Assembly: GCA_021776685.1 (NCBI GenBank)
Contig: JAJFFJ010000044.1
Location: forward strand, 1-64,000
Length of the DNA stretch: 64,000 nt
Reading direction: 5' to 3'
Origin: Alphaproteobacteria bacterium
GTDB taxonomy: Bacteria; Pseudomonadota; Alphaproteobacteria; Bin65
The position numbers and the translations under genes are program-made. Within the stretch, counting starts at the first letter, position 1. Each line of letters starts with the position of its first letter. Below are positions 43,701 through 51,920 of this stretch, one piece after another. The notes below the pieces were generated by a model, which saw only the letters and a program-made list of their open reading frames with translations, was not told where the DNA came from and searched no databases.

Positions 43701-44260
43701 AGCTCGACACCGGACTGGAGCGTCGAATGGCGTTGAGCGATGCGGTTGCCCGCAATCTTTTCAAGCTGATGTCCTACAAGGACGAATATGAGGTCGCCCG
43801 CCTTTACACCGGAACCGAATTCCGCGATCGGCTCGCCCGGCAATTTGAGGGCGACTTCAAGGTCAAGTTCCATCTGGCGCCGCCCGCGTTCGCCCGACGT
43901 GATCCGCACACAGGCCGGCTGAAAAAGCAGGTCTTCAACGGCCGCTGGATCTGGCCTGCCATGGGGCTCCTTCGGCGGATGAAGGGCCTGCGGGGTGGAT
44001 GGTTCGATATCTTCGGCAAAACCGCAGAACGGCGCATGGAACGGCAGCTGATTGCCGATTACGAAGCAGTCCTGGATGAACTTGCCGAGGGACTGACGCA
44101 GGACAACTACGATCTTTCGGTTGAGCTGGCGCGCCTGCCGGAAATGATCCGCGGCTATGGCCACGTAAAGGAAGCCAATGTAGAGGCAGCCAAGGCGCGC
44201 GAAGCCGAGCTGCTGTCCCTTTTCCGCGCCCCGCCGGAAACCCTGCTGGCAGCAGAATAG
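40787..44260 (+). CDS. Indolepyruvate:ferredoxin oxidoreductase, fused subunits
   Basis: A 1157-residue cytosolic enzyme in which the alpha, Fe-S and gamma parts are on one chain. TPP-related motifs include CSGCPHNTSTVVPDGS, GIGCHGLAAM (near residue 450) and GDGTYYHSG. A Cys-rich ferredoxin-like region starts CEGCGDCG near residue 635, and the gamma domain begins ITGIGGTGVVTIG near 720. The family decarboxylates aryl- or branched-chain 2-oxo acids to acyl-CoA, reducing ferredoxin; aerobic fused forms are common in proteobacteria. It stands alone in its operon. Which 2-oxo acid is used here is not known. Confidence 0.94.
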   Translation: MLDLDITLEDKFTREEGQIYLSGCQALVRLSLEQQRQDTRNGLNTAGFISGYRGSPLGMLDFELWRARKHLEAQGIVFQPGLNEDLAMTAVWGSQQTHYFPGARHDGVFGMWYGKAPGIDRSGDAMKHGNYAGSAANGGVLVMAGDDHAAKSTSTTSQSEYAFMDAMMPVLAPSDTQEFIDLGLAGIALSRYSGNWIGFKMTATNLDAAGTVQVTNARDPFKIPNLELPPDGLNARWPDDRIPQEPRLRYHRIPAAKAFVRTNGIDRTIFDTPDARLGIVTAGKSWVDTQKALHDLGIDEETARRLRLRVYKVGMTWPLEDQGILRFAQGLEEILVVEEKRGLMEDQIKTILYDHGGANRPRVIGKFDEEGGHLLPAILDLDPFKITSVIGQRLMRYVTDRDLLARVAELETRRPGEETNQALLMRTPYFCSGCPHNTSTVVPDGSVALGGIGCHGLAAMPFFEGRAQTFAHMGAEGATWIGLSPFTDMDHVFQNIGDGTYYHSGILAIRAAIAADVNMTYKLLFNDAVAMTGGQPVEGQPTPAQITRQLAAEGTKQIVVVSDEPNKYHWSEKFADGVTFRHRDELDQVQQELRQVPGVTILLYDQTCAAEKRRRRKRGTFPDPNRRVVINELVCEGCGDCGHQSNCVSVIPVETEFGAKRQIDQSSCNKDFSCLKGFCPSFVTVEGGQLRKRKGVKDDFDVATLPTPTLPSLSRPWPILITGIGGTGVVTIGQILGMAAHIEGKGATVADITGLSQKGGSVLSQVTIAKNREALTAAQIAVGETRALIAADMVTAAMPEGLKKLQPGRTAGIVNTQQVQVGEFTRNPDMKFPDEELRDAIAARVDPDQTDFLNASQIALGLVGDTIATNMFMAGYAWQKGLIPLSADAIDQAIELNGAAVESNRKAFNWGRRAAHEPEAVGELLDDLQGAVLARTPETLDQLIDHRARFLIDYQNQAWADRYRGTVQRIRELDTGLERRMALSDAVARNLFKLMSYKDEYEVARLYTGTEFRDRLARQFEGDFKVKFHLAPPAFARRDPHTGRLKKQVFNGRWIWPAMGLLRRMKGLRGGWFDIFGKTAERRMERQLIADYEAVLDELAEGLTQDNYDLSVELARLPEMIRGYGHVKEANVEAAKAREAELLSLFRAPPETLLAAE

Positions 44261-44359
44261 CCTTACAGGAACTGGCGGTCGGCTCTCAGCGCGCGGGAAG
44301 CGATAGCACCGCTGGCGCATTTTGGCCGCGAGACATTCTTCCGGGTTTTCGACCTGGGC

Positions 44360-44977
44360 CTATTGAGGCTGTTCCGGCTTTTTCGGCGGCTTGTCGTGGG
44401 TAAGCTTCGGCGGCTTTTTGAGGGCGGCGATTGTGCGCGGGCCGAGGACGAACAGGATCAGCAGTCCAATGATCAGCGGCCATTTGTAGGGCCCGGCGCG
44501 ATCAAGCACTTCCATCCCGAACACCTTGACGACAAAAAACAGGAACAGGGTCCAGGTGCCGACAATGAACACCACCGTCGTGGCAAACTTCGTAAAGGAC
44601 AGGCCGAACAGCCCGCAGGCGGTGTATGTGGGCAACCGCATCGTCGGCAGACAGCGCGAAACGATGATCGCCAGAATCATACGCCGGCCCATCCACTTTG
44701 CGGCATCAGCCACATGCTTGTGTTCCAGCTTGCTGCGGACCCACGCATTCCGCTGGGCCATCCAGCCGGTGCCATAGAGTGCGAAGTCTGAGAGCACGAT
44801 GCCCAGATAGAGCGTAATCACGGTCCCCCAAGTGCCGATGAGACCATCAGCCGCCGCCAGGGCGCCGGCGATGATCGCAGCATCCTCAAGCACAAAGGTG
44901 ATCGCAAACAGCAGGATCCATATCAGCCACGGGTCCTGGGCAACCTCTGCTATCCACTGGAGAACTGTTTCGACCAA
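44360..44977 (-). CDS. DedA/SNARE-associated-domain membrane protein
   Basis: A 205-residue inner-membrane protein. It includes FVLEDAAIIAGALAAADGLIG with the acidic residues typical of DedA re-entrant helices, DFALYGTGWMAQRN, and the conserved SRCLPTMRLPTYTACGLFG segment carrying an essential-type Arg. DedA proteins recycle undecaprenyl-phosphate or other lipids and affect envelope stress tolerance. The C-terminus is Pro/Lys-rich (PPKLTHDKPPKKPE), probably cytoplasmic. It is convergent with the oxidoreductase gene. Confidence 0.88.
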   Translation of the reverse strand: MVETVLQWIAEVAQDPWLIWILLFAITFVLEDAAIIAGALAAADGLIGTWGTVITLYLGIVLSDFALYGTGWMAQRNAWVRSKLEHKHVADAAKWMGRRMILAIIVSRCLPTMRLPTYTACGLFGLSFTKFATTVVFIVGTWTLFLFFVVKVFGMEVLDRAGPYKWPLIIGLLILFVLGPRTIAALKKPPKLTHDKPPKKPEQPQ

Positions 44978-45294
44978 CCTGCCGCCCCCGAAGCGGATTA
45001 CGCGAGTTTGACCAGCACTACACGTGCTGGGATTTGTCTTTTAGCACAAGCATTCGATCTGCAAACGCCCTGCGCTGAATTGCTGTGGATGAGGCCCCGC
45101 GCCGGGACGAGCCCCGCGGCACTACCCACAGGCCGGTGCGGTGGTGGCGTGGACATGCCATCGACAGCAGCCGTAGCAAATTGCACACTTACCGCGTTCG
45201 CCAACTTGGCTAGGCCCCGGATCACTGGTGCCCTGTCCGTGTCGGACTGGGTGAGCTCCAGCTGAAGAATAATCGACCAAAGAGATCGTTACAC
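44978..45294. other. Intergenic region without a recognised gene
   Basis: 317 bp between the divergent DedA and first lytic-transglycosylase genes. Two antiparallel open frames cross it, but neither has a ribosome site, sensible composition or resemblance to a family. It presumably holds the two promoters; no clear motif was seen. Confidence 0.5.
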
Positions 45295-46554
45295 ATGCCG
45301 CAGCTTCGCAGCTATTCCTTACCAATTCGTGGCGCCGCACGTGCGCAAGTCCTGTTATTGGCCGGTCTGCTGGCCGCCTGCGCGACCGGACAACCTGCCG
45401 GGAACGCCCGGGCGCGGGGCAAGGCCGGCTTTCCCCAATGGGTGAAGGCCTATCAGGACACTGCTGTCCGTCAGGGGATATCCCGGGCCACCCTGAAGCG
45501 CGCTTTCCGCGGCGTCACCTACAATCCCCGGGTGATCGAACTGGACAATTTCCAGCCGGAATTCGTCAGGCCAATCGGCAGTTATGTCCAGGCGCGAACC
45601 AAACCGGCCACCGTCGCCCGCGGCCGCCAACTGTTGCGCCAGCACGCCCGTGAATTCGCGAAAGTGCAGGCGAAATATGGCGTCGATCCGGCCTATGTGG
45701 TCGCCATCTGGCGGCTTGAAAGTGCGTTTGGCGCCAATTTCGGCTCCTTTGATGTGATCCGATCACTCGCGACATTGGCCTATGCCGGCCGCCGCAAGGG
45801 CTTTTGGAGTGGCGAACTCACGGCCGCATTGAAAATCCTGCAGCGCGGTGAAATCCCCCGCCGGCAACTGGTGGGTTCCTGGGCTGGGGCCATGGGGCAC
45901 ACCCAGTTCATCCCGTCCACATATCTGGCACGGGCGGTCGATGGCGATGGCGATGGCAAGCGCGACCTGTGGCGTAGCCTGCCCGACGTCTTCGCCTCCA
46001 CCGCAAACTATCTGGCGCGCGCGGGATGGAAGCCCGGACTTCCGTTTGGCTACGAGATCATCCTGCCAAAGAAATTTCCCTATGAGCTGGCAGATGGGAA
46101 AAAAACTCTGAAAACGAAGACATGGGCGGCCAAATATGGCGTCAGGCCGGCGCGGGGACGCGCTCTCCGCCATCCCGAAAAGGACGCCGCAATCGTTTTG
46201 CCGTCCGGCTACAAGGGTCCGGCATTCCTGGTCTTCCAGAATTACAAATCGATCCTCCGCTACAATAACGCGACTGCCTATGCGCTCGCGGTCGGCATTC
46301 TTGCGGAACGCCTAAAAGGCGTACCGCCGGTGATCCGTCCCTGGCCGGTGAAAGACCGGCTGCTGCGGCGCGCCGAGAAGGAAGAATTGCAGCGCCGGCT
46401 TGCCGGGCTCGGCTACAACCCTGGCCCGGTGGACGGCAAAGTGGGACCAACCACCCGCACGGCAATCCGTATGTTCCAGAAGGCCCGCCGGTATCCGGCT
46501 GACGGCTACGCCAATTTCGTTTTGCTGAAGCGGGTGCGCGCAGCCAGCAAATAG
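45295..46554 (+). CDS. Lytic murein transglycosylase lipoprotein (MltB-like, SLT_2 plus peptidoglycan-binding domain), copy 1
   Basis: A 419-residue lipoprotein. A lipobox LAAC puts the acylated Cys at residue 29. The MltB-type catalytic domain spans about 45-345, with catalytic Glu142 (IWRLESAFG) and the GAMGHTQFIPSTYL motif. A C-terminal peptidoglycan-binding repeat (about 360-415) contains LGYNPGPVDGKVGPTTRTAIRMFQ. The enzyme cleaves glycan strands to 1,6-anhydro ends in the periplasm. The position after Cys is not Asp, so outer-membrane sorting is expected. It is followed 97 bp later by a paralog. Confidence 0.93.
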   Translation: MPQLRSYSLPIRGAARAQVLLLAGLLAACATGQPAGNARARGKAGFPQWVKAYQDTAVRQGISRATLKRAFRGVTYNPRVIELDNFQPEFVRPIGSYVQARTKPATVARGRQLLRQHAREFAKVQAKYGVDPAYVVAIWRLESAFGANFGSFDVIRSLATLAYAGRRKGFWSGELTAALKILQRGEIPRRQLVGSWAGAMGHTQFIPSTYLARAVDGDGDGKRDLWRSLPDVFASTANYLARAGWKPGLPFGYEIILPKKFPYELADGKKTLKTKTWAAKYGVRPARGRALRHPEKDAAIVLPSGYKGPAFLVFQNYKSILRYNNATAYALAVGILAERLKGVPPVIRPWPVKDRLLRRAEKEELQRRLAGLGYNPGPVDGKVGPTTRTAIRMFQKARRYPADGYANFVLLKRVRAASK

Positions 46555-46651
46555 TACGTATATCCACAGGTAAGGGGGACGCGCGGTTGATCGGCTGCGC
46601 CAGCCGCCGCTACACAGCGGCCAGGCTGCAGCCAAGCTGCTCGATGGGGGA

Positions 46652-48142
46652 ATGATGATCCGTCCATTCACTGTAACAATAACATTTGGGCTCGCGTTTC
46701 TGTTGGCTGCCTGTGCGGGCACCAACCCGAAGCCCAAGCCGCCGATCATCCCGAAGACCGCCTGGAAAAAGCCGGACAACCCGTTGGTGCCGATCCTGGA
46801 GCGCTGCGAACGCCAAGTGGAGCGCAGCCGGATCAACAAACGCGGCCTGGCCTTCGATGACTGGCTCAAAAAGGTAGGCGCGATTGCCGGGCGCTGCGGG
46901 GTGGATCGAAAGACCCTGAAAATTGAACTGGCCAAGCTTAAGCGCGATAGGCGGGTATTGCGGCTAATGGCGGAAGACCGTGACCCGGCGGTGGAGCAAA
47001 TCGCCAGTACCGGTGGCAAGCTGGCTGCGCGGCGGCATCGGCGGCGTACTCGGCGGCGCTACATCCACCCCATGAAGCGATATATCGAGCGCGATATGCC
47101 CTACTTCGTGCGCAAGGGGGTCGCGCAGTACAAGGCCAACGAGGCGTTGCTGAAAAAGATCGCCAGCCGGCACGAAGTCGATCTGCACTACCTGCTGGCC
47201 ATCTGGGGCGTCGAAACCGCCTATGGCGCTTCTGCCGGAAAATTCAGTGTCATCCGCTCCCTGGCAACCCTGGGCCACGGCCATCGTCTCGACCGAAATC
47301 GGCTGTATTTTACCAAGGAGCTGGTGGCTGCACTGATTCTTGTCGACAAGGAAATTGCACCCAAGGACTGGAAGGGCTCCTACGCCGGCGCAAGCGGCAG
47401 CCCGCAATTCATGCCCAGTGACGTGATCCGCTTTTCCGCGTCCTTCGACGGCAAAGTGCACGCCGACATCTGGACCGCGGACAAGCCGGCGGATGCGCTG
47501 GTCTCGATCGCCTGGTTCCTGCGCGAGAAAGCAAAGTGGAACCCCAGCCACGATCGCACGATGATCGAGGTGGTGCTGCCAACCGGGTTTGATTTTGATA
47601 CCGCCAACCAGTTCAAGGACCTGCGTCCCGCGCTCGACTATGCCCGCAAGGGTCTGAAGGATGCAGGGCGAAAGGCCGTGATCCACCGGTGGCTGGAATC
47701 CACTGTCTACCTGCCTGCCGGTTGCCGTGGACCGGCCTTTCTCGTGAACAAGAATTTCAAGGCGCTCTTGGTCTACAACGTCAGCTATCCCTACGCCCTG
47801 AAGGTATCGCTGCTGGCCGAGGCATTGCGCGGTGAAATCGACGGCAAGCCGTTCAAGCTGGTCGGTTCATGGCCGGGCCGCGACACCACCCTGTCGCGAG
47901 GCCAGGTCGCCCGACTGCAGAAGCGGCTGAACAAGCTGGGTTATCGCGGCAGGGCCGGCTCGTCGCTCATGTCTGACGGATATATGGGATCAAATACCCG
48001 TTTTGCCCTGCGCCGGTTCCAGAAGCGGGTGCGCGCCTGTCCCGACGGATTTGCCAACCGGCGGCTCTTCAGGCGCTTGATGAATGCCGGACCCAAGCGG
48101 CGCACCATTCGCAATCGCCGCGGCGCGCGGAAACGCAGCTAG
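46652..48142 (+). CDS. Lytic murein transglycosylase lipoprotein (MltB-like), copy 2 with N-terminal extension
   Basis: A 496-residue paralog of the preceding gene. Lipobox LAAC gives acylated Cys21. A 110-residue basic linker (SRINKRGLAFDDWLKKVG through RRHRRRTRRRYIHP) precedes the catalytic domain, where Glu188 (IWGVETAYG) is the likely catalytic acid and GASGSPQFMPSDVI is the substrate motif. A C-terminal peptidoglycan-binding repeat contains GYMGSNTRFALRRFQKRV. The Arg-rich linker is unusual and could bind anionic wall or lipid. Two adjacent ATGs (46652, 46655) are possible starts. Confidence 0.92.
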   Translation: MMIRPFTVTITFGLAFLLAACAGTNPKPKPPIIPKTAWKKPDNPLVPILERCERQVERSRINKRGLAFDDWLKKVGAIAGRCGVDRKTLKIELAKLKRDRRVLRLMAEDRDPAVEQIASTGGKLAARRHRRRTRRRYIHPMKRYIERDMPYFVRKGVAQYKANEALLKKIASRHEVDLHYLLAIWGVETAYGASAGKFSVIRSLATLGHGHRLDRNRLYFTKELVAALILVDKEIAPKDWKGSYAGASGSPQFMPSDVIRFSASFDGKVHADIWTADKPADALVSIAWFLREKAKWNPSHDRTMIEVVLPTGFDFDTANQFKDLRPALDYARKGLKDAGRKAVIHRWLESTVYLPAGCRGPAFLVNKNFKALLVYNVSYPYALKVSLLAEALRGEIDGKPFKLVGSWPGRDTTLSRGQVARLQKRLNKLGYRGRAGSSLMSDGYMGSNTRFALRRFQKRVRACPDGFANRRLFRRLMNAGPKRRTIRNRRGARKRS

Positions 48143-48192
48143 GCTCAAGGGCTGGGCAAACGACCGGCGCCGGGATTTAGCGCAATGCTGCT

Positions 48193-49185
48193 CTACACGC
48201 CCGGTGGCGGCAGTCGGTCCAGATGGCGCATCAGGCCTACCTGGGCTTCCAGTTTCTGCCGGCGGAAGGCGTCGACATCCATCTCGCGATAATCGTAATA
48301 GCCCTGCCCTTCGCGCATGCCACGGCGGCCGTCCGCCATCATCTCGCCCACCTCGGGCGGCGGCCGGTGACGGTCAGATCCCAGCGCGTCTGCCAAGTAG
48401 TTGCAGGCGTACCACATGATATCGACGCCGCCCCAGTCGATGAATTCGACAACACCCATGGTGGTGTAGCGCGGACCAAAGCCGTTCATAATCGCCCTGT
48501 CGATCTCTTCCGGAGTCGCCACACCTTCGTGAACCATTCGCGCCGTCTCGGCCATGATCAGCGATTGGAGGCGCGGAATAATGTAGCCCGGTGACGCGCT
48601 GCAACGGACCGGCACCTTGCCGACGGCCTCGAACAAATCCATCAGGCGGCGAATCACGGCTTCATCGGTCGTTGGGCTGACACTGAGTTCGACCAGCGGA
48701 ATAAGGAAGGCCGGGTTCAGGAAATGAGCGTTCAGAAATCTTTCGGGATGGCTCACCATTTCCTGAAGTTCCGTCACCAGCATGGTCGATGTGCTGGAGG
48801 CGATCACGGCATCGGGCCGGGCAAATTCACTCAGCCGCCCGAAGACATCGACCTTCGCCTCCCGCGTCTCGGGGACGGCTTCAAGCAGGAAATCCGCCGC
48901 GGCTATCACATCCCCCGCGCCTTCCAGTGGCGCCACTTCAATAAGCGCCAGCGCCTTCTCCACCTGCGCCTCGGTCATCACATCCAGTGATGAAAGAAAC
49001 GTCATGTCGCCCTTGATTTCAGCAAGCACATCTTGCTTCAGCACGTCGAAGGCGTCGGCCGACCGTGGCTTGAAATCAACGATGGTGACCGGATAACCGG
49101 CGTAGGCGAAGACATGCCCCATGCCGCGGCCCATACGGCCCGCGCCGATGGCGGCAATGGTGGGTTTGCCCGGTTTGTTTGGCAT
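48193..49185 (-). CDS. 3-hydroxyacyl-CoA dehydrogenase family protein
   Basis: A 330-residue NAD-dependent dehydrogenase. The Rossmann motif is AIGAGRMGRGMGHVFAYAG; HFLNPAFLIPLVELS carries the His of the His-Glu dyad and SPGYIIPRLQSLIMAETARMV begins the C-terminal helical domain. Relatives oxidise 3-hydroxyacyl-CoA, carnitine or lambda-crystallin-type hydroxy acids. The tail VEFIDWGGVDIMWYACNYLADAL matches the last groups better than fatty-acid enzymes. It overlaps the preceding gene's stop by one base, so the two dehydrogenases are co-expressed. Confidence 0.87.
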   Translation of the reverse strand: MPNKPGKPTIAAIGAGRMGRGMGHVFAYAGYPVTIVDFKPRSADAFDVLKQDVLAEIKGDMTFLSSLDVMTEAQVEKALALIEVAPLEGAGDVIAAADFLLEAVPETREAKVDVFGRLSEFARPDAVIASSTSTMLVTELQEMVSHPERFLNAHFLNPAFLIPLVELSVSPTTDEAVIRRLMDLFEAVGKVPVRCSASPGYIIPRLQSLIMAETARMVHEGVATPEEIDRAIMNGFGPRYTTMGVVEFIDWGGVDIMWYACNYLADALGSDRHRPPPEVGEMMADGRRGMREGQGYYDYREMDVDAFRRQKLEAQVGLMRHLDRLPPPGV

Positions 49186-50285
49186 CAGCCTTGCCCACTA
49201 TCTGGCAGCCCGGTCTCCAGCAACTCGCGCAGCCCATCCCGGGACAGATCCGCCAGCCCGAGATTTGTAAGCGTCCGCCCGGTCTGTCGGAAGTCCCGCC
49301 CGTTGATCGCGCCGCCGAGCGCCAGCAGCCCTTGTGCGACCGGCGCGTCAACCCCGGCATAGTCCGCGCAGGAACACAGGAACGCCAAGCCGATCTCCAC
49401 ATCCTCGAGCATGTAGCGATGACTGGTGAGGGGGATTTTCTCCCGCCAATCGCCACTGTCAGTCAGTTTTTCGTGGCTGCTATTGCCGTACATCCACTCA
49501 TCCCGGTCATCGTCATAGTGATCCAACAAGGGAAAATGCGGCGCGCCGTAGCCGAGTGCTTCCCGGACAGCGATGCGTTCCGCATCCAGCGCATCAGTGG
49601 TGCGGCGGATGGACGGCTGTGTGCCCTCGTTGTGAATATCCCAAGCGTCGAAATGCTCCAGCGGACCGGCATTCATCAAAATCAGCGGCGGATGGATGAT
49701 CGGCCCCGCATTCATCAGCGCACCGTCGAGGGCATCGCGGATGGGCTCAACCGCAGGGAATGCCTCCTGGAGAGTCTTCATGGCTGCCTCGCTGCCGGCC
49801 GCTGGCATGAAGCCGGTGGGCAGTCGCGTGGCGCGCACACTTACCTGGATGGCCGCAGGACCGTGCTTTCGCACCAACCACGGCAAGGTTCCGGTTTCGC
49901 CGCAAAAGAATCGGGCGCCGTTCCCGGCGTCGCGGGCAGCCTGGTGCAGCAGATAACTGCCGAAGGTGCCCGGTGGCAGATAGACCACCTGGCCATCTTC
50001 CAGATGCGGCGCCAGGTGCGGAAACAGCCCCGCCTGGGCTGTCGCGGGCAAGGGAATGACCACCAGCGCAGCTCCCGTCACCGCATCTGCAAGGTCGGTC
50101 GTGGGCGCAGCCACAGCGACATCCCGGGTCCCCTGCGCGTCGGTAACCTGGATACTGCGCCCCTCCAGCACCGGGGCGAATGCAGCAGCGTCCCGCCGCC
50201 AGAATCGAACATTGTGGCCCTGTTCGGACAGGTCGGCAGCAGCGGCATAGCAGCCGTTGCCGCCGCCAAGTACGGCAATTTCCAT
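49185..50285 (-). CDS. Opine/octopine dehydrogenase-like NAD(P)-dependent oxidoreductase
   Basis: A 366-residue two-domain oxidoreductase. GGGNGCYAAAADLSEQG (residues 7-23) binds NAD(P). The C-terminal domain has the family signature around MNAGPLEHFDAWDIHNEGTQPSIRR, including the HNEG residues that bind the amino-acid substrate in opine dehydrogenases. The family reductively condenses an amino acid with a 2-oxo acid, or runs the reverse reaction in opine catabolism. Coupling to a hydroxyacyl-dehydrogenase-like gene is unusual. The direction and substrates are unknown. Confidence 0.85.
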   Translation of the reverse strand: MEIAVLGGGNGCYAAAADLSEQGHNVRFWRRDAAAFAPVLEGRSIQVTDAQGTRDVAVAAPTTDLADAVTGAALVVIPLPATAQAGLFPHLAPHLEDGQVVYLPPGTFGSYLLHQAARDAGNGARFFCGETGTLPWLVRKHGPAAIQVSVRATRLPTGFMPAAGSEAAMKTLQEAFPAVEPIRDALDGALMNAGPIIHPPLILMNAGPLEHFDAWDIHNEGTQPSIRRTTDALDAERIAVREALGYGAPHFPLLDHYDDDRDEWMYGNSSHEKLTDSGDWREKIPLTSHRYMLEDVEIGLAFLCSCADYAGVDAPVAQGLLALGGAINGRDFRQTGRTLTNLGLADLSRDGLRELLETGLPDSGQG

Positions 50286-50307
50286 GATTCAATCCTTATG
50301 GGCAGAC

Positions 50308-50334
50308 TAGAGTCGCGTATGCTAGGCGACTCTA
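50308..50334. promoter_or_regulatory. 9-bp inverted repeat upstream of opine-dehydrogenase-like gene
   Basis: TAGAGTCGC and GCGACTCTA flank a 9-nt centre, 23 bp upstream of the minus-strand start at 50285. It is a candidate operator or 5'-leader hairpin. On the plus strand TTTTGC follows, so terminator function in that direction is conceivable, but no plus-strand gene precedes it. Confidence 0.45.
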
Positions 50335-50448
50335 TTTTGCAGCGGCAAAGCAGGTAAAGCAGTTTCACCTGCATCCCGCACGAATGCGCCAGAGCGTCAT
50401 TCCGCCTCAGCGACAGCCCGCTCGTGGAGCCCTCGTGCAGGGTTTGTC

Positions 50449-50595
50449 ATGGTACCTCGGTGGAAGTCTGGCGCGGTGACAATGCCCGCGTCGCTGGCGA
50501 GGCGGAAATTTGTGCCCACAACCAATATCTATCTGATCATTGGTGCGCTCTGTGTTTCCCTGGTCGTGATCGGCATCGGGATCGCAGTCGCCTGA
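50449..50595 (+). CDS. Short single-helix membrane protein (48 residues)
   Basis: A short open frame in the gap between two minus-strand genes. It encodes a basic N-terminus (RWKSG, LARRK) followed by one hydrophobic helix (NIYLIIGALCVSLVVIGIGIAVA). The N-in, single-pass pattern is common among small bacterial membrane proteins, and similar YLIIGAL-type helices occur in alphaproteobacterial small proteins as far as I recall. An internal ATG at 50482 is an alternative start. No strong ribosome site is visible, so translation is uncertain. Confidence 0.45.
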   Translation: MVPRWKSGAVTMPASLARRKFVPTTNIYLIIGALCVSLVVIGIGIAVA

Positions 50596-50602
50596 GCAAG
50601 CG

Positions 50603-51907
50603 CTATACGCGCTGATCGACGAAGCGGGCGGCCTTGACGGTCGTTTCGAATTCGGCCGCAAGCGTGCCGGTTTCCAGCACTTCGATTTCCGCCGTAACTT
50701 CAAACACCGCCTTGATCTGCTGGCCAAGCGCCCCGGCCACCTTGGCACCGTCCGCATCCGCTGGCACCTCGATGCCCACCCACACATGTTCAAGCGCATC
50801 ACCGGTACGCGCCTCTACCCGAAAATCATTCACTGCCGGCACACGGAAGACCAGGTCTTCCATCTCCGCATGATTGATGTTCATGCCGCGCACCTTCCAG
50901 AAACCGGCTGTGCGATGGGCATGCTGCATTACCGGAAACACACCGAGTGGCCCTTCCAGCGAATGCTCGTTGGTGATGGTGACGATGTCGCCCGATGACC
51001 AGCGCAGAAACGGCGTCGCATTGTTGGTGAAGAGCGGGGTGATCAGCATCAGGCCGGGGGTGCCGTCCGGTACTGGAAGCCTGGTTTCTTCGTCGACCAC
51101 TTCAAACAGGAACTGGTCGGTCCAGATGTGAAAGCCTTCATGGTGGATGCTGTCGCCGCCGGGAATGCCCACTTCAGTCATGCCGAACAGGTCGTGCACT
51201 TCGGCTCCCCACATGCTCTCCAGCTTCTCGCGCTTTGCGTTCGACAACGCTTCCGCGCCGACCAGCACCTTGCGCACCCGGCTGCTGGCCAAGTCGATAC
51301 CCTGGGCGACCGCCATGTTGGCCAGATGAAGGCCATAGCTGGGCATGCCCATCCACATCGTCGGTTGTTGCAGATTGATCAGTTCCAGCTGGGTCTGGGA
51401 CGGCGTGTTGGCGCCACTGCCCGCCCACATTACGCCCGTCCCCATATGATAGGCGCTGCGCGCCCAGAGGTGGCCTGCAGGGTGAACACCTAAAGGAAAG
51501 GACATGTGAACCACGTCGTCCCTGCCCGCGCCTGCCAGCGCCCAGCAGCGGCACAGGTGGATGAAGGCCCACTCGATATCTTCCTGGGTGCGGGGGTAGA
51601 AGAGCGGTATTCCGGTGGCGCCGCCGGAACGCCAGAATTCTGCAACTTCTCCCGGTTCGCAGATCAGGAAATTCTTATTGAAGGCGTCGAGGCCGATCCG
51701 CCTCAGCTCTTCCTTGTCGATGATCGGCACCTTGGCCCATTCCTCGGGATCGTCGAGGCGCGTCACATCCAGATGGTCGAGCTTTCCCTGATAATAAGTG
51801 GCCCGCTTGGCCCGCTCGATGGCAATGGGTTTACGCTCGCTCTGGATCGCGGCGATGGCCTCCCGGCTGGCGGGGACCTTGAGATCGATGGGGTCGAACA
51901 GGCCCAT
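50603..51907 (-). CDS. Phenylacetate-CoA ligase-like AMP-forming ligase (PaaK family)
   Basis: A 434-residue adenylate-forming enzyme. The ATP-binding motif is EFWRSGGATGIPLFYP, the adenine-binding segment VHDLFGMTEVG, and DIVTITNE with the KVRGMNINHAEMEDLV hinge follow. The length and the SGGATG motif fit PaaK-type aryl-CoA ligases. It should activate an aromatic or other carboxylate with CoA or pass an adenylate to a partner. It lies 13 bp after the MetE-like gene. The substrate cannot be read from sequence. Confidence 0.88.
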   Translation of the reverse strand: MGLFDPIDLKVPASREAIAAIQSERKPIAIERAKRATYYQGKLDHLDVTRLDDPEEWAKVPIIDKEELRRIGLDAFNKNFLICEPGEVAEFWRSGGATGIPLFYPRTQEDIEWAFIHLCRCWALAGAGRDDVVHMSFPLGVHPAGHLWARSAYHMGTGVMWAGSGANTPSQTQLELINLQQPTMWMGMPSYGLHLANMAVAQGIDLASSRVRKVLVGAEALSNAKREKLESMWGAEVHDLFGMTEVGIPGGDSIHHEGFHIWTDQFLFEVVDEETRLPVPDGTPGLMLITPLFTNNATPFLRWSSGDIVTITNEHSLEGPLGVFPVMQHAHRTAGFWKVRGMNINHAEMEDLVFRVPAVNDFRVEARTGDALEHVWVGIEVPADADGAKVAGALGQQIKAVFEVTAEIEVLETGTLAAEFETTVKAARFVDQRV

Positions 51908-51920
51908 GCAACAATCCCCC

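Noticed and set aside
45008-45265. Plus-strand open frame in the gap before the first lytic transglycosylase
   Set aside because: No ribosome site, low-complexity composition and an overlapping antisense frame; it is not convincing as a gene.
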